Source: a virus. From it: a DNA stretch of 41,351 nucleotides. The position numbers and the translations under genes are program-made. Position 1 is the stretch's first letter. Each line of letters starts with the position of its first letter. The notes under the pieces were generated by a model. That model did not search any database. It was not told the DNA's origin and worked only from the letters and a program-made list of their open reading frames with translations. Positions 23,455 to 32,210 of this stretch are shown piece by piece. The DNA lies in the IMG/VR virus record IMGVR_UViG_3300014501_000033, positions 1-41,351 of that record. One strand, written 5' to 3'.

Positions 23455-25542
23455 CTATCGTATTGTCCGTTGGCGACCAGCCTGGTCAAACTCTGCAATC
23501 GCAGATTCAAAAGAGAAGTAAGTATTGTCAACATTATTACCAATTGTTAACGTGAACCATCGACCGCGGAGGCGTTGCCGGAAACATTTCTGACGCCGAT
23601 CAGTCGGCATATTCACGGAATAGGTGCTGTGTGGCGTGCCTTCGGTTACGCTGAACGCATCCGGTCCCGAATCAATCGTAGCGACCGCGCTCCAAAAGTT
23701 CGTGGTAGTCAAATTATAGTAATAATCAACCAAAATTGGCTCGCCGGACCCTGGTGGATTATCGAAGGTAATGGTATTGGTAACGATGGTATATTCGGTC
23801 ACCGGTCCGTATTCTTCTTCCATCGTATCATAATTAACAACAATGGCTGCTCCATTTGCCGGCGCGGTTCCAAATAGAATGGCGTTATCAACTGGAAAGA
23901 AGTAACCAGGATTCGGGGTGATGCTGCCAAGACAATACTGCACCACTATCGCGGCGCCACTTACGGGCGCGGTTCCAAATTGAATAACATCGCCTTCTGC
24001 AAGAAAGAATCCCGCGGCCGGAGGGTTGACCGTAGTACGGGGCACTGCGATTGAGTTCACGGTTGCGACCATCGTGGGGTTAAAAGCATCATTACTGAGA
24101 TTGAAACTGGTGGTTGATCCATCACCCGTGAAATCATCAGTTTGCGTAGTCGCCGGTAGCGCCTGCTGCGGGATACTAATCGCGTTCACCGTTGCAGTCA
24201 TTGTATCGTTAATAGCGGTATACGATAGATTAAAATCGGTGGTTGACCCGTCGCCGGTGAAATAGTCAGTTGGATCAGGCGCCGGATATATCGTGCGGCC
24301 ACCCACCGTAACTACTATCGGCCCACCAATCGGTAGTTTAGATAATGTGAAAGTCTCAGTGGTGCCATCACCCGTAAATCCATCCTCATTATTGATGAGG
24401 TTCGGCTCTGGTTGATTCGGGCCGAGTTCGCCTAGATCAATCGTTAGGCCGGTAAGGAGTGAAGCGCCGGGGAATGGGCTGATCGGGCCGAGTGTGACGA
24501 AGGCGTTGATCGCGGTTCCGTCGTCGTCAAACACAGCGCCATTCGCGGCGCCAATGATGAATCGGCGAATATAACCATCGAACCCACCGAGAAAGATGGC
24601 GCGTTGATTCGGATCGTTATTGGCAAGATAGAAGCAAGACGCGGATGGCCCTATGTTCGCCGGAAATTGTTGCGGCCATAATCCACCCTTCCGACTATCA
24701 TAAATCAACGATAAACCCTGAGTAGCGCCCCCAATCGGCGACACAAGCATATGCAGATAATGCAGGTCGGCATCCCACACCAAACTAATGATCTGCGTAC
24801 CTGGATTTAGAAACTGGAAGAATTGATTGTATTTCGTCTTCGTCAGATTCTCCGGGGGTCGGTAGAATTCCCAAATCGGGCGCACGGAGAATAATCCGCC
24901 TGTGGCGATATAGTACAACGTCCCTTCGGGATCAATCGTCCAAGCATCTTTGCCGACCACGCCCATGTTCTGCGAAATGATTGTGTTTGTACCACCGGCA
25001 GCCGGATCGCCTTGATACATGAACATGGAATGTGTACATCCGATTAGGAAATAATCGTCGGTGTACGGAATCAGCGCAGTGATCGGTTCGCCGATGCGCC
25101 CACTCTCCGCTGGATCGTCCACGAAAGCCGCGTCCGAATCCAGGGCAGAGAAATTCCAATCATAGGGATTGCTGACCCGACTCGCATACAAGTTCTGCGG
25201 ATTGGTTGAAGCGTTCAGCATCAGGCGTCCGCGCCAGTTGGCGGCAAGCGTCGGCGTCACCGGCGCCGTGCCGGTCTGCACGACGTAAGGAATCACAATT
25301 TGGTTGACTAGATCAACGTCAATGATTCCGTTTACGCCATCCACGATGTAGGCGTGCATGTTTATAATGGCAATGCTAACCTGAGTATTACCCGTCGCCA
25401 ATGGCGGTCCGGCCTCTTGACCGCCGGCCTTTACAATCTGCGGAAACGGCGATGTGACTCCAAGCCAGACATATCCCTCGCATACGGCCACAAGGACTGT
25501 GCTATATAAAACTGGCGAAGCTGTAGATACCGTGGCGATCAT
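23455..25542 (-). CDS. Tail nozzle protein (T7 gp12-like), large C-terminal piece
   Basis: 695 residues. The first 350 have the look of podoviral tail nozzle / tail tubular B propellers: LYASRVSNPYDWNF, RIGEPITALIPYTDDYFLIG, HSMFMYQG, GVVGKDAW and GGLFSV. About 385-575 is a repeat-rich insert with three FTGDGSTTxFxLS units (389, 428, 471). The usual end RQRLRGRWFTLTIG follows near 655-667. The start ATG overlaps the stop of the upstream gene (TAATG), and the normal N-terminal part of the family is encoded there, so the nozzle is split in two. It should form the tail tip below the adaptor. Confidence 0.75.
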   Translation of the reverse strand: MIATVSTASPVLYSTVLVAVCEGYVWLGVTSPFPQIVKAGGQEAGPPLATGNTQVSIAIINMHAYIVDGVNGIIDVDLVNQIVIPYVVQTGTAPVTPTLAANWRGRLMLNASTNPQNLYASRVSNPYDWNFSALDSDAAFVDDPAESGRIGEPITALIPYTDDYFLIGCTHSMFMYQGDPAAGGTNTIISQNMGVVGKDAWTIDPEGTLYYIATGGLFSVRPIWEFYRPPENLTKTKYNQFFQFLNPGTQIISLVWDADLHYLHMLVSPIGGATQGLSLIYDSRKGGLWPQQFPANIGPSASCFYLANNDPNQRAIFLGGFDGYIRRFIIGAANGAVFDDDGTAINAFVTLGPISPFPGASLLTGLTIDLGELGPNQPEPNLINNEDGFTGDGTTETFTLSKLPIGGPIVVTVGGRTIYPAPDPTDYFTGDGSTTDFNLSYTAINDTMTATVNAISIPQQALPATTQTDDFTGDGSTTSFNLSNDAFNPTMVATVNSIAVPRTTVNPPAAGFFLAEGDVIQFGTAPVSGAAIVVQYCLGSITPNPGYFFPVDNAILFGTAPANGAAIVVNYDTMEEEYGPVTEYTIVTNTITFDNPPGSGEPILVDYYYNLTTTNFWSAVATIDSGPDAFSVTEGTPHSTYSVNMPTDRRQKCFRQRLRGRWFTLTIGNNVDNTYFSFESAIAEFDQAGRQRTIR
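23818..24378 (-). repeat. Protein-level repeat region in the nozzle (FTGDGSTT units)
   Basis: Residues about 389-575 hold three FTGDG(S/T)TT units, 39 and 43 residues apart, followed by two similar strands (IQFGTAPVSGAAIVV and ILFGTAPANGAAIVV). They are probably stacked beta-sandwich repeats inserted in the propeller scaffold. Related repeats are common in phage fibre proteins, so they may expose binding surfaces at the tail tip. Confidence 0.7.
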
Positions 25543-26360
25543 TACCCTAGACTCATTGCGGCGGTTTGCCCGCTAATCAACTGCCCTACAATTGCGACCG
25601 TTACTGGCGAAGGCGTTGCATATGATCCGATCATCAACGGATTAGTGCCGTGGATATCATTTTGGAAACTACCACCGCTTGATAAACTTCCACTCCATGT
25701 ACTTGCGGAGGGGGTAGACGCGATAACGAAACTAAGAGTCACTGAAAATTGTTTTCCCTGATAATCACTACTGCCCACGCCTCCGGGTGTAACAGTCGGC
25801 CAACTATCTGCCGGTATGGCGTTGTTTAATTCAATCTGATACGATGGCGCGCTATTCGAAACTGGATTCCAAGGCGTAAGTACGGTGAAGAATCCACTAC
25901 CGCCATTTCCGCTTGAATTTGCCGGGATGGTAATATTAAATGAAATCGTGTAATTATATGATCCCGCAGTTGGTCGGGCAGTAAGTAATGGCGCGAATGT
26001 AACTGTACGAGGGGTTGTACTGGCAAATGAAAAAGTCCCGTTGCCGTCTGGCGCCACATTCGGCACCATTGGTATGCCCGCCAGATTGACAAGATTTGCG
26101 GCAACCATTCCTTGTATTGGGGTTGTTCCGAGTTGCGTGTCATACTTCTTCGTGATGCCAAACCGCTCGGCAACGCGCTCGCGCCCATAGATGTCATAGG
26201 GCAGCACGTTAAGTGCATCCCAGCATGTGGGCGGCTGGGCGCCTTCCGGGCCTTGGCCCCCCATTGGCTGTTGCTCACGAGCCACCGATTGCACAACGCC
26301 CCCGGTGGGGGACACAAGCGGTACCTGTTTCGTCTGCGGGATTTTCGCTGGATGCGGCAT
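25542..26360 (-). CDS. Nozzle N-terminal piece with extra beta domain
   Basis: 272 residues. The first 75 (KIPQTKQVPLVSPTGGVVQS, then CWDALNVLPYDIYGRERVAE) match how podoviral nozzle proteins usually begin. The remainder (about 90-270) is a Ser/Thr/Gly-rich beta domain without a family I recognise. It ends in TAATG with the ATG of the 695-residue piece, so the two are probably co-translated and assemble together. ATG 26360 has no Shine-Dalgarno; a terminator-like hairpin abuts it. Confidence 0.65.
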   Translation of the reverse strand: MPHPAKIPQTKQVPLVSPTGGVVQSVAREQQPMGGQGPEGAQPPTCWDALNVLPYDIYGRERVAERFGITKKYDTQLGTTPIQGMVAANLVNLAGIPMVPNVAPDGNGTFSFASTTPRTVTFAPLLTARPTAGSYNYTISFNITIPANSSGNGGSGFFTVLTPWNPVSNSAPSYQIELNNAIPADSWPTVTPGGVGSSDYQGKQFSVTLSFVIASTPSASTWSGSLSSGGSFQNDIHGTNPLMIGSYATPSPVTVAIVGQLISGQTAAMSLG

Positions 26361-26361
26361 A

Positions 26362-26397
26362 TAAAGAAGGCCGGCGCCTCACGAAAAGACGCCGGCC
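26362..26397 (-). terminator. Terminator-like hairpin abutting the nozzle start
   Basis: Read on the minus strand: GGCCGGCG (26397-26390), 13-nt loop, CGCCGGCC (26376-26369), then TTCTTTAT and immediately ATG 26360. GC-rich 8-bp stem with a T-run, so an intrinsic terminator or attenuator between the preceding virion gene and the nozzle. The mRNA upstream of it is CTCCTCC-rich, i.e. contains no RBS. Confidence 0.7.
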
Positions 26398-26421
26398 CCA
26401 GGAGGAGAACACGACCGGACT

Positions 26422-27093
26422 TTACCGAAGCGGGTTGCCATCTTCGGCGAGGGTGCCATCATCGCCCGTGGTATCGGTATCGTTGTAACTGACGATGGTG
26501 GAATCGTAGTGATATTCAAGCGAAGCAATACGCCCGACACCCGTTGTCGTCCCGGCATAGGCGACTTCGACCGCAATCACATTGTCGCGCAGCAATCCAT
26601 TGCCGCTCAAATTGATCTCAACGACCTGATACGTTGTGCTGAGGGCGGCGTTTGCCGTATTAAACGGAAGGGTCGCCGTCACCGCGGAACCCGCGGAATT
26701 TGCCGCGGTCTTTCCTGGAAGCAAGATCGTCGGTGTCCCGGTAAGCGTGATGCCGGAATCGGCATTCGCCAGAGCAACCAGGACGCGAATAATGAAGTGA
26801 TCGCTTGCCTCGTCATAATCACGCGGGATAGGGATAGAGAGGATGGCGGCGTTTGTGTCGCTAGCAGTCGTCACAAGTTCGGGTACGCCATTGACTGTGA
26901 TAATAGTCGTGCCGCTTATTAGCGTGACATCACCAAAGCCAATATATTTATCAACCTGGATTCCGCCATCCGCGGCTGACGCGGTACCGGTAACGGTGTT
27001 AACGCCCGAACCAGAATACTCATTTGAGGCGCCATTGTCACCTGTAACAAGTTGCTTAATCATGTACAGGAAATTATTCGGGGAGAAGTGCAT
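26422..27093 (-). CDS. Virion protein (223 aa)
   Basis: RBS AAGGA. After a short helical start (FSPNNFLYMIKQLVTGDNG) it is beta-rich with many Thr, Ala and Gly (ITLTGTPTILLPG; STTYQVVEINLSGNG) and an acidic end. It lies between adaptor and nozzle and is followed by a terminator-like hairpin. The layout suggests a structural protein, perhaps a decoration or tail knob. No family recognised. Confidence 0.6.
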   Translation of the reverse strand: MHFSPNNFLYMIKQLVTGDNGASNEYSGSGVNTVTGTASAADGGIQVDKYIGFGDVTLISGTTIITVNGVPELVTTASDTNAAILSIPIPRDYDEASDHFIIRVLVALANADSGITLTGTPTILLPGKTAANSAGSAVTATLPFNTANAALSTTYQVVEINLSGNGLLRDNVIAVEVAYAGTTTGVGRIASLEYHYDSTIVSYNDTDTTGDDGTLAEDGNPLR

Positions 27094-27108
27094 AGCGGAA
27101 TCCTTAAA

Positions 27109-28458
27109 TTACGATGTTCCAAACACTGGTACGGTCGGGCGTTGGTACCAATAATCACGGAAGGCCCGGATCGCCGGGGTCTTGCTTGTAGCCGCGGTCG
27201 GGTTGCCAAAATACCCCAGGCACTTCGGCACGGCGCGACCGTCTACCAATTTACTTTGCGGGAGGGCGGTGGTCTTGTAATAAGTCCAATCCGGCCCATC
27301 CATTGAATCATCAACTTCTTTTTCGCACAGCGCGTAGCACGCGGCCTTGATTGCCTCATCGTGCCCGAAGGGCGCTGGCGGCGTGTCGTACAAATTCACC
27401 AGATCATTGAAGTGCAGCGTATACGGAAATATCACCGATAGGAATTCACTGCTAATCCGCCATGTCATCAATTCCCAGCGTTGCCGCGGTGGGATATATC
27501 CAATGAAGGAATATGTCGGTGTCGGGATCAACCGAACCGCCGCCTCATATGGCGTGCCGGATTCAATGTTATAGTTTTGCCGACGCTGCCGGATCGAGAA
27601 CTCATCAATCCACCGCAGAATCATCCCGCGGTTGGTATTGGCGATGAACGAAATCGGGCCGGTGTATTGCCCCCCGAAGTCGGCCGGTAAAGTATAATCG
27701 CCGGTCGCCACCATGCCGAAGCCAATGGCGTAATTACTCGACGTGTTCAACTGCCCAAATTGCTGGATCAGTGCGGGAATCTGCTCGGTCGTAACCACCG
27801 TGCCGGCTGGAAATGCGCCGCCCGGCACTTGAGGGGTTTGTGTCGGCACCACACTGGCTGGCGTGGCAATGACGTTCACCGTGTACGGGCCGAGGTATTG
27901 AACGATGGTGAATTGAGTCCCAAGTTGGGAAGATAGCGGAAACTCATCGACGGTCAAATTTAGGCCCGGTGTATTCGCGGGCGGGTTCCCGCCAATCCAG
28001 ATCGGCCGAAGTTCCATCGACGCAAGAAAGGTCGGCGCCACATAGGGTACTTGCCCCAATGGCGGTGGCGGTGGAGGGGGAGGCGGACTGGTAAGGGTAA
28101 GGGTAGTGAGACCGGCGAACGGACCCGTGGAATTGTAAACCGCTGATACATTCGTCGCGTTTGTGGGATCGAACGCAATCTGAGGCCAGAGGTCTACCTG
28201 TGCAATTCGGTTCAGCCATTTCCACCCATTCGGTTCAGGACCATCATTGATGAACATCCGAATCGCGTCGTTAACAATGTCCTGGCAAAGCGCGAGATCA
28301 GCCGGATCATTAGGGACGCTCGGCACGCCCGTACCGTCAGCGCCGTAATATGCGAGTCCCAACTTCTTCGATACCTTTATCAGCAAATCCTCATTCATCA
28401 GAGCCGAGGTCGGCTCCGTGATCGGGAAGTTCGGATAATTAGAGGTTATCTGGGACAT
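27109..28458 (-). CDS. Head-to-tail adaptor (tail tubular A-like)
   Basis: 449 residues. The helical start DLALCQDIVNDAIRMFIND and WKWLNRIAQ, and the C-terminal helices AIKAACYALCEKEVDDSMDG, are like podoviral adaptor / tail tubular protein A, which sits between portal and nozzle. The middle carries a nine-proline run near residue 130. ATG 28458 is preceded by a terminator-like hairpin and T-run with no Shine-Dalgarno; ATG at codon 21 is an alternative. Followed by a virion gene and then the nozzle, as expected. Confidence 0.7.
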   Translation of the reverse strand: MSQITSNYPNFPITEPTSALMNEDLLIKVSKKLGLAYYGADGTGVPSVPNDPADLALCQDIVNDAIRMFINDGPEPNGWKWLNRIAQVDLWPQIAFDPTNATNVSAVYNSTGPFAGLTTLTLTSPPPPPPPPPLGQVPYVAPTFLASMELRPIWIGGNPPANTPGLNLTVDEFPLSSQLGTQFTIVQYLGPYTVNVIATPASVVPTQTPQVPGGAFPAGTVVTTEQIPALIQQFGQLNTSSNYAIGFGMVATGDYTLPADFGGQYTGPISFIANTNRGMILRWIDEFSIRQRRQNYNIESGTPYEAAVRLIPTPTYSFIGYIPPRQRWELMTWRISSEFLSVIFPYTLHFNDLVNLYDTPPAPFGHDEAIKAACYALCEKEVDDSMDGPDWTYYKTTALPQSKLVDGRAVPKCLGYFGNPTAATSKTPAIRAFRDYWYQRPTVPVFGTS

Positions 28459-28460
28459 TT

Positions 28461-28532
28461 ATAAAAGAAGGGAGTTGGGTATGCACATCGCTATAAAACC
28501 CAGGGTTAGCGGTTGCTCTACCCAACTCCCTT
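28461..28532 (-). terminator. Terminator-like hairpin with nested stems abutting the adaptor start
   Basis: Minus strand: AAGGGAGTTGGGTA (28532-28519) and its perfect complement TACCCAACTCCCTT (28481-28468), 14 pairs, followed by CTTTTAT and, two bases later, ATG 28458. The 37-nt loop contains CGCTA/TAGCG and AACC/GGTT pairs. It would cap the highly expressed capsid transcript, and read-through would feed the tail genes. Confidence 0.75.
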
Positions 28533-28555
28533 GGAAGGGAAAGAGAAAAATGCAT

Positions 28556-29527
28556 TTAGTTGATCTTCGCCGCCGTGCGGAAGAAATCAATATCGAGAAC
28601 GGGCGCCGCCGTGGTTGCAGTCGTCATCGACACAATGCCGCCATAATCGCTGGTCTGATCCCAAGTGCTATCGACCACATACTTCGCCACCTGATAACCA
28701 TTGACAAACCAACGCGCCGTATAGGTGTCAAAGTTCACGCCAAGTTTGACGAATCCCGCCGAGCCGGTGTTAATCCCAGTCTGACCGGTTGTGCCCGTCA
28801 CGACCAGAAGTCCGGGAGGAGTCGGGGGTGTATAGAATGGGTTGCCCGGATCGGGATTGTTGGCGTTGGCCGTCAGAACATTAAGCAGCACGGTATTGAG
28901 TGTGCCCTTGCTGTTGCCGTAACTTGGTATGGTCGTCGAGACGTTCGGCGCAACTGCGGTGCCTTGATTGAGGTACACGGCATCAAAGTTGGCCGGCAGA
29001 TCACCATGCAGCCAGAATCCAAAGCAGCTTGTTGCCGCCTGGGCGCCAAGACTATTACTGGCGCGTGTGGCCGAGGCCGCGGCGACAATGCCGCCGTTTA
29101 TGGCGGTCGTGGTCGGCACAAGGCCTTGCGTGTTAGCCACGCCCACGAAAATACCCTTGGCAGTTGTCACATCGCTAACGGCCAGGGATGCCTCGAACCA
29201 AATTCGACCCGTGCCACCGGAGGCGATGGGGCCGAGAGGCCGGGTGTAAATCTGCGTGAACGCTTGGGCGGTGCCGGCGACAGTCGCCGACAGAACGTGG
29301 TCAAACGTACCAGCCTGAACGAAACTCTGCGTCAGACCGCCGAGACCAGGGGTACCGGAGTTAGGAAGACCCGGCAAACTTGCAACATCGTAAAAATGCT
29401 GCGTTTGAAAATAACCGTTACCTTCGTCCTGTAACTCGTAGGCGAGGCAGTCCGCCCACACGCCGTCCGAAGGGGACTGCGGCAGATTGGGGTTCGTCTG
29501 CGCATATCGTGCAATTCCATAAGCCAT
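28556..29527 (-). CDS. Capsid-associated structural protein (323 aa)
   Basis: RBS GAGGATT. Beta-rich, Gly/Ala/Thr-rich (RIWFEASLAVSDVTTAKGIF, then VGVANTQG), with a lectin-like sequence near the end: GFVKLGVNFDTYTARWFVNG. It follows the major capsid gene by 52 bases and precedes the strong terminator, so it is likely made in large amounts, e.g. as decoration or head fibre. Family not recognised. Confidence 0.6.
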   Translation of the reverse strand: MAYGIARYAQTNPNLPQSPSDGVWADCLAYELQDEGNGYFQTQHFYDVASLPGLPNSGTPGLGGLTQSFVQAGTFDHVLSATVAGTAQAFTQIYTRPLGPIASGGTGRIWFEASLAVSDVTTAKGIFVGVANTQGLVPTTTAINGGIVAAASATRASNSLGAQAATSCFGFWLHGDLPANFDAVYLNQGTAVAPNVSTTIPSYGNSKGTLNTVLLNVLTANANNPDPGNPFYTPPTPPGLLVVTGTTGQTGINTGSAGFVKLGVNFDTYTARWFVNGYQVAKYVVDSTWDQTSDYGGIVSMTTATTAAPVLDIDFFRTAAKIN

Positions 29528-29579
29528 ATCAAAATCCTCAAATCAGAGTAGAAGTCAAGAACGCCATAACTCCTATGGC

Positions 29580-30698
29580 TTAGGTGGTCGGGATTACGTT
29601 GTGAAGGACAAAACCCGCCGTGCGCCGGTTCGTCACAAGGTTATTGTGCGAGCCATCAAGGAACACGGTGAAGGTCGTGTGCTGGCCGCGGTCAACCATC
29701 GGTTTGCTTTCCTCCATCCAGTACCCTTCCTGAACGATGGGTTGGAACTTGGACCAGTCAATGCAGTAGATCGGGTTCGGTGTGAATGCCTCACCACCGC
29801 CGGCCGTGACCGTGAAACCGTCAAGTTGCGGAATATACACAACGGGCATCTTGTTGAAATAAACGCAACCCTCAAAATTGTGCAGCATCTTGCCAGCCAA
29901 ATCCTCCGGCTGGTTATCATCATCACGCTTATCGGCCAAATCTTCAAGTTCCGTCACCATATCGTCGGCGGCATAGAGCTTGATTTTCTTGCCAACGGCA
30001 TCATCACCGGGGGTCTTGACGAACGGAGCGGGCTTAAAGCGCGTGCGGCGCACGGCGCTGCGAAGTTTCCGAAGCAGCGCGTTGTCAACGCGATTGTATA
30101 CATCGGCGTAATTCGCCCACTTTGGTTCGGCGCTGGCATCAATGCCGGCGCAGACCGTACCGGTCGTACCATTCTGATAACGGATGGTCGTGGCGTTGAA
30201 TCCGCCGACCGTGGCGCCATTGGCCAGGAAGTTGATATAATACGGCACACCATACGGATACAGTGTGTCGGTGGAACTTGTCGGCGTCATCCAGCCGCGT
30301 TCCTCGATCAGTTCGGCCAAATCCCACATGCGCTCCACGCGCCGGGATTCAAGCAAGTTGATGAACCCCTTCGAGGAGTTCTTATTGCGAAGGATTTCGA
30401 CCACATCCCAGGAATAATCGGTCCCGATCTGGGTCCAGGGCACGTTGATAACAAATTGGCTCTGGTCAACGGTAGGCTGGTCAGTATCGTACAGCCGTCG
30501 ATAGCGCGCGCGACCATGACGGTCAAGAATTGCGTTGCGCTGGATTGAAGTGCCGCCATCGACTTCTCGGCGGGATTCCTCGTAAATCTGGCAGAATTCG
30601 TAGTGTTGGCTGTCCCACATCACTTCAAACTGCCCTTTGGGCAGGTCTCGGAGAGTGGTCGCCAGAAGATCAGCTAATTGACTTGCATCGACGCCCAT
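29580..30698 (-). CDS. Major capsid protein
   Basis: 372 residues, RBS AAGGA. The N-terminal arm LADLLATTLRDLPKGQFEVM is followed by WDSQHYEFCQIYEESRREV, the region YSWDVVEILRNK, and the C-terminal strands VVYIPQLDGFTVTAGGGEAF and TVFLDGSHNNLVTNRR. Size, position directly after the scaffold gene and before adaptor and nozzle, and these features fit a podoviral HK97-fold capsid protein. No protease gene is seen between portal and scaffold. The exact capsid family would need a profile search. Confidence 0.75.
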   Translation of the reverse strand: MGVDASQLADLLATTLRDLPKGQFEVMWDSQHYEFCQIYEESRREVDGGTSIQRNAILDRHGRARYRRLYDTDQPTVDQSQFVINVPWTQIGTDYSWDVVEILRNKNSSKGFINLLESRRVERMWDLAELIEERGWMTPTSSTDTLYPYGVPYYINFLANGATVGGFNATTIRYQNGTTGTVCAGIDASAEPKWANYADVYNRVDNALLRKLRSAVRRTRFKPAPFVKTPGDDAVGKKIKLYAADDMVTELEDLADKRDDDNQPEDLAGKMLHNFEGCVYFNKMPVVYIPQLDGFTVTAGGGEAFTPNPIYCIDWSKFQPIVQEGYWMEESKPMVDRGQHTTFTVFLDGSHNNLVTNRRTAGFVLHNVIPTT

Positions 30699-30716
30699 GA
30701 GAGGTTCCTTGAATCG

Positions 30717-31790
30717 TTAAGACGTAAACACTCGCTTCATCCTTGAGGCGACGTTCTTTTCGAGTTCGTCCCGGTTCTTCGCCGGTTTTTCTCCGCCAGG
30801 GTTCGCGCCCCGGCCGGATGGTTTTACGGAAAGTCCTTTATTCCGTTTTTGCAACTCACCGCGGATTTCCTCACGCGCGGCGCTTTTCTTGAACTTCGCG
30901 CTGATGGCGTCATGCGCCATCGTCAACGCTTCTTCAACCGGCAACGTGCGGCCCTGGAACGCGGCGCCGGCACAAAGCGCGTCGGCATATTCCAAAACCT
31001 GCCTGCGCGTCTCAATCTGCGCCTCAGGGAGTTTATGCACAGGGCCATCCCCGTAGAACTCCTTGAACGGCTTCAACTCGACGCCGGCGAAAAATCCCTC
31101 GACTTGCTTGCCGAGTGTATCATTCGCCGCCTGATCGGTGCGCTTCTGCGCGGCCGTCACTTGGGGAAGAACCGCGTTAATGCGGTCGATCACACCATTT
31201 ACCGGCCCGACGAGAACATTCAGGAGTTCGTCATCACCATACTTCTTTCGCAATTCCTCAATGTCGAGCTTTGCGAGCGCGCCTTGCGGGATTGCGGCGG
31301 GTGCCGTGGGCTGGGCGACTGGTCCGGTTTTGCCAGCCTTTGCCTGCCGGCCGAGTTCCGCCATCTTGGCGATCTCAGCATTACGAGTCTCATGCACCTT
31401 ACGGGCGAAGGTCAGAAAACCAGTGCCCTGAGACTTGAACGCCGATTTGATCTCATCATCAGACCACTCGGCGGCTTTCAAAGATCGAACATATGCAGCC
31501 GGAAGGGTTGGGGCGTCGTCAGCCGCAGCTTCGGTGCTAGGTTCCTCTTTGGTTTCAGATGGCGCCTCATCCTCTTTCGGGGGCGCCTCATTTCGTTCAT
31601 GCCGGACCGCTTTACCGGCCGGCTTGTCTGGCGTGCCTTCAATGACGCCAGTTGACTCATCTTCCTTGTCAACCGTTCCCATTATCGACGCAAATTGATC
31701 GTCGATCCTGGATGCCAGGGCTGATTTGTCCTCAGTGGACATCTTGGCTTTATTCGACAACACTCTCGTATCGTCAATATTCTCCGCCAT
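30717..31790 (-). CDS. Scaffolding protein
   Basis: 357 residues, RBS GGAG. The first 100 are acidic and Pro/Glu-rich (PPKEDEAPSETKEEPS), the middle and end are charged helices (EEALTMAHDAISAKFKKSAA, then REEIRGELQ) with a basic C-terminus (ASRMKRVF). This composition and the place directly before the capsid gene are typical of phage scaffolds, whose C-terminus binds the coat. It has its own promoter at 31843-31871, which starts a capsid transcription unit. Confidence 0.8.
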   Translation of the reverse strand: MAENIDDTRVLSNKAKMSTEDKSALASRIDDQFASIMGTVDKEDESTGVIEGTPDKPAGKAVRHERNEAPPKEDEAPSETKEEPSTEAAADDAPTLPAAYVRSLKAAEWSDDEIKSAFKSQGTGFLTFARKVHETRNAEIAKMAELGRQAKAGKTGPVAQPTAPAAIPQGALAKLDIEELRKKYGDDELLNVLVGPVNGVIDRINAVLPQVTAAQKRTDQAANDTLGKQVEGFFAGVELKPFKEFYGDGPVHKLPEAQIETRRQVLEYADALCAGAAFQGRTLPVEEALTMAHDAISAKFKKSAAREEIRGELQKRNKGLSVKPSGRGANPGGEKPAKNRDELEKNVASRMKRVFTS

Positions 31791-31842
31791 CGCGCTCTCC
31801 GTTGCCTGCTATGCAGGGGTAAGTTCGAGGTGCTACAGGTAT

Positions 31843-31871
31843 ATTATACCACATAAACCGGATAAAGCCAA
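31843..31871 (-). promoter_or_regulatory. Late promoter for scaffold/capsid (extended -10)
   Basis: Minus strand: TTGGCT (31871-31866), 17 bases, TATAAT (31848-31843) preceded by TGG (extended -10). The stretch TTTATGTGGTATAATATA is nearly the same as that of the promoter at 41234-41262 (TTTGTGTGGTACACTATA), so the late promoters share an element wider than the -10. Predicted start near 31836; a small hairpin CCTGC/GCAGG lies in the leader. Confidence 0.8.
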
Positions 31872-32210
31872 CTAATTTCGCTCAGAAAATCCCGCCGCGG
31901 CCAGGGCTTGCATCTTGCCTTTGCGGTTCTTTGCTATCGGCACCCCATACATGGGGTTGCTCTGGTCGTCCGAGATTTCGATATCAGGACATTGCTGTTG
32001 AAATTTCCTGACTTCCTCCGGCGTATCCGCGGCGATACTGAACATTTCAATCGGCTTGTGGAAGTTTTGCAAGTCGGTGTGAACGTGGGATATCTGCTTC
32101 TGGTAGTGGGCGCCCTTGCACTTCGGGCATGTCGTCAGTACGGTCGCCATCGTATGAAGCTCGATGTCTTCGTGATTGCAGTCACCGCATTTGTATTCAT
32201 ACAACGGCAT
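31872..32210 (-). CDS. FmdB-like zinc ribbon protein
   Basis: 112 residues. The start MPLYEYKCGDCNHEDIELHT with CxxC, then CPKC about 20 residues later, is the FmdB-type zinc ribbon. The rest is polar and ends in a basic segment. Such small ribbons occur in phages with unknown roles, perhaps transcription or virion assembly. Its ATG overlaps the preceding gene by 14 bases. The scaffold promoter lies directly behind it, starting 6 bases inside its 3' side. Confidence 0.75.
   Translation of the reverse strand: MPLYEYKCGDCNHEDIELHTMATVLTTCPKCKGAHYQKQISHVHTDLQNFHKPIEMFSIAADTPEEVRKFQQQCPDIEISDDQSNPMYGVPIAKNRKGKMQALAAAGFSERN

Noticed and set aside
28475-30548. Long plus-strand frames (28475-29434, 29601-30548) opposite the capsid genes
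   Set aside because: They mirror real minus-strand genes, are rich in Arg/His/Gly, lack RBS and are against the transcription of the region.
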